Both the position numbers and the translations under genes were made by a program. A DNA stretch of 6,540 bases from Dokdonella_A sp036518555 (GTDB taxonomy: Bacteria; Pseudomonadota; Gammaproteobacteria; Xanthomonadales; Rhodanobacteraceae): assembly GCF_036518555.1 (NCBI RefSeq), contig NZ_DATDMY010000182.1:1-6540 (forward strand), in the 5' to 3' direction. The notes beneath the pieces are model-generated. The model saw only the letters and a list, made by a program, of their open reading frames with translations, was not told the DNA's origin and ran no database searches. This document shows positions 5,257-6,540 of the stretch, piece after piece. How positions within the stretch are numbered: the first letter of the stretch is position 1; each line of letters begins with the position of its first letter.

Positions 5257-6540
5257 TCACGCGCGCGCGTGCCGGCGATGCATGCGCGCGCGGACGAGGA
5301 ACGCCGGCACGAGCGCCGCGAGCGGCAGGCCCGCCGCGAGCGCAATCATGCCCGGTGGCGGCGCCTCGAAGCGGAAGAACCGTCCGACGGGCGCGAGCCC
5401 GAGCGTGGCGACGAGCCCGATCGCGGCGCCGGCGACGACGATCCAGAACGTCCGATTGCGCGTGCGCAACAGTCCGCTGCCGCGATTGAGCGCGATCAGG
5501 CCGACGTTGCCGGCGACGAGCGCGACGAACGCGGCCGCGGCGACCGCCGCGTCGGTGCAGCCGATCGCGCGCCCGACGCCGTACACGAGCGCGGAGGCCG
5601 CGAACATCAGCGCTCCATCGGCGACGCCGCTCGCGAGCAGGCGCAACCCGAGCACTGGGCGCCGTGGATCGCGTGGCATGCGGCGCATGATGTCGGCCGT
5701 CGCGGGCTCGCGCTCGAACACGAGCGCGCAGGCCGGATCGATCACGAGTTCGAGGAACACGATGTGGATCGGCCACAGCACGAGCGGCCCTCCGGTGAGC
5801 AGGGGCAGCAGTGCCATGCCCATGATCGGAACGTGCACGGCGAGGATGTAGCGCATCGCGCGCACGATGTTGTCGTGGATCGTGCGCCCGCGGCGGATGC
5901 CGCGCACGATCGACGCGAAATCGTCGTCGAGCAGCACGAGTGCGGCCGCTTCCCGCGCGACGTCGGTGCCGCGACGCCCCATCGCGATGCCGACGTCGGC
6001 GGCCTTCAGCGCCGGCGCGTCGTTGACCCCGTCGCCGGTCATCGCGACGACCTCGCCGCGTGCGCGCAGCGCCTGGACGAGGCGCAGCTTGTGTTCGGGC
6101 TTCACGCGCGCGAACACGCGGCGCTCGGCGCAGGCCGTCGCGACCTGCGCATCGTCGAGCGCGGACAGGTCGGCGCCGCCGAGCGCGCCGTCGCGGACGT
6201 CGATGCCGGCCTGCCGCGCGATCGCGGTCGCGGTCTCGGGAAAGTCCCCGGTCAGCATGACCACGTCGATCCCCGCGGCAGTGGCCTCGGCGACGGCCGC
6301 GGCCGCGCCGGCGCGCAGGGGATCGGAGAATGCGACGAGGCCGGCTTCGGTGAAGGCGAGATCCTCCTGGCGTTCGGGCAGCGGCAGTGTCGCGCCCGGC
6401 GCGAGCGAGCCGACCGCGATCACGCGCAGGCCGTCGCGCGCGAGTGCGGCGACGTCCGCGAGCAGGCGCGCGCGTCGCGCGGGCGCGAGCCGGCACAGCT
6501 GCGCGATCGCCTCGGGCGCGCCGCTGCACGCGCCGACGAG
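5257..6540 (-). CDS. Cation-transporting P-type ATPase, P2-like (partial, C-terminal 427 residues)
   Basis: The frame stays open to the right edge, so the N-terminal half (actuator domain, first membrane helices, DKTGT phosphorylation site) lies outside the window. Counting from the edge, the fragment opens with nucleotide-domain SGAPEAIAQLC (6-16) and GLRVIAV. Then come DPLR (73-76) and MLTGDFPETA (95-104) of the phosphorylation domain. The hinge MTGDGVNDAPALKAADVGIAMG (167-188) carries the Mg2+-binding aspartates. After it come DNIVRAMRYILAVHVP (helix 5), PIHIVFLELVIDPACALVFE (257-276, helix 6) and about four more hydrophobic segments, ending in a basic tail. In helix 6, E264 and D268 fall at the positions of SERCA N796 and D800. 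The family pumps cations using ATP, but the ion cannot be named because helix 4 is missing. The usual KGA lysine appears as Ser (codon 6523-6525). An internal GTG at 6423 is not the true start. Association with Usp genes is common in stress clusters. Confidence 0.93.
   Translation of the reverse strand, partial: LVGACSGAPEAIAQLCRLAPARRARLLADVAALARDGLRVIAVGSLAPGATLPLPERQEDLAFTEAGLVAFSDPLRAGAAAAVAEATAAGIDVVMLTGDFPETATAIARQAGIDVRDGALGGADLSALDDAQVATACAERRVFARVKPEHKLRLVQALRARGEVVAMTGDGVNDAPALKAADVGIAMGRRGTDVAREAAALVLLDDDFASIVRGIRRGRTIHDNIVRAMRYILAVHVPIMGMALLPLLTGGPLVLWPIHIVFLELVIDPACALVFEREPATADIMRRMPRDPRRPVLGLRLLASGVADGALMFAASALVYGVGRAIGCTDAAVAAAAFVALVAGNVGLIALNRGSGLLRTRNRTFWIVVAGAAIGLVATLGLAPVGRFFRFEAPPPGMIALAAGLPLAALVPAFLVRARMHRRHARA

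Noticed and set aside
5258..5271. CG-alternating 14-bp palindrome at the ATPase stop
   Set aside because: It is a low-complexity CG run of a kind found throughout this genome, and it lies within the ATPase coding end. There is no T-run and no independent sign of function.
4284..5345. Minus-strand open frame (353 codons) across the UspA pair
   Set aside because: It is antisense to two clear Usp genes. Its apparent internal repeats merely reflect the duplication on the other strand.
3938..5851. Long plus-strand open frame (637 codons)
   Set aside because: It overlaps the end of the tandem USP gene, the small membrane protein gene, both UspA genes and the antisense of the ATPase in another frame. 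Its composition is low-complexity Arg/Ala/Pro.

Overview
The window is very GC-rich (around 70% by eye) with strong third-position G/C bias, so nearly every real gene casts long open shadow frames on other strands. The gene families suggest a high-GC proteobacterium. A ToxR/CadC-style regulator (winged helix, one membrane segment, tetratricopeptide-like C-terminal part), UspA proteins of the 'SETQKVLTH' type and FNR/CRP-type operators fit best with the Lysobacterales (Xanthomonadales) or a neighbouring beta/gammaproteobacterial group. That placement is inference.

Layout. (1) 1-2030, minus: a membrane-anchored one-component regulator whose C-terminus runs off the left edge. (2) 2187-2262, plus: a CAU-anticodon tRNA, most likely the tRNA-Ile2 whose C34 becomes lysidine, with CCA encoded. 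(3) 2413-2979, minus: a GNAT acetyltransferase resembling the GNAT domain of Pat/PatZ protein acetyltransferases. (4) 3183-4007, plus: a 274-residue tandem universal stress protein, followed 12 bp later by a 62-residue two-helix membrane protein (4020-4208). (5) 4356-4793 and 4806-5243, plus: two tandem single-domain UspA paralogues. (6) 5257-6540, minus: the C-terminal half of a P2-type-like cation-transporting P-type ATPase that runs off the right edge and converges on the second UspA gene with only 13 bp between stop codons. No gene-free stretch exceeds 300 bp.

How the parts fit. The divergent promoter between the acetyltransferase and the tandem USP holds two 14-bp FNR/CRP-family boxes. 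Read in the direction of its own gene, each is GTGATCC(A/G)GATCAA, so together they form a near-perfect inverted repeat. A third symmetric box, TTGAC-N4-GTCAA, lies upstream of the UspA pair. Class II placement (-41.5) of each box predicts start sites that precede the Shine-Dalgarno sequences and puts weak -10-like hexamers near the expected place. From 2413 to 5243 this looks like one low-oxygen or energy-stress regulon: stress proteins, a possible protein acetyltransferase and a small membrane protein. The P-type ATPase is a plausible companion, but its promoter is outside the window. The families are known. The regulon and the 62-residue membrane protein's part in it are inferences worth testing.

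Caution: the first 52 bp of the window exactly repeat 409-460, in frame inside the regulator gene. This may be a genuine intragenic duplication or conversion, or a contig-end assembly artefact.
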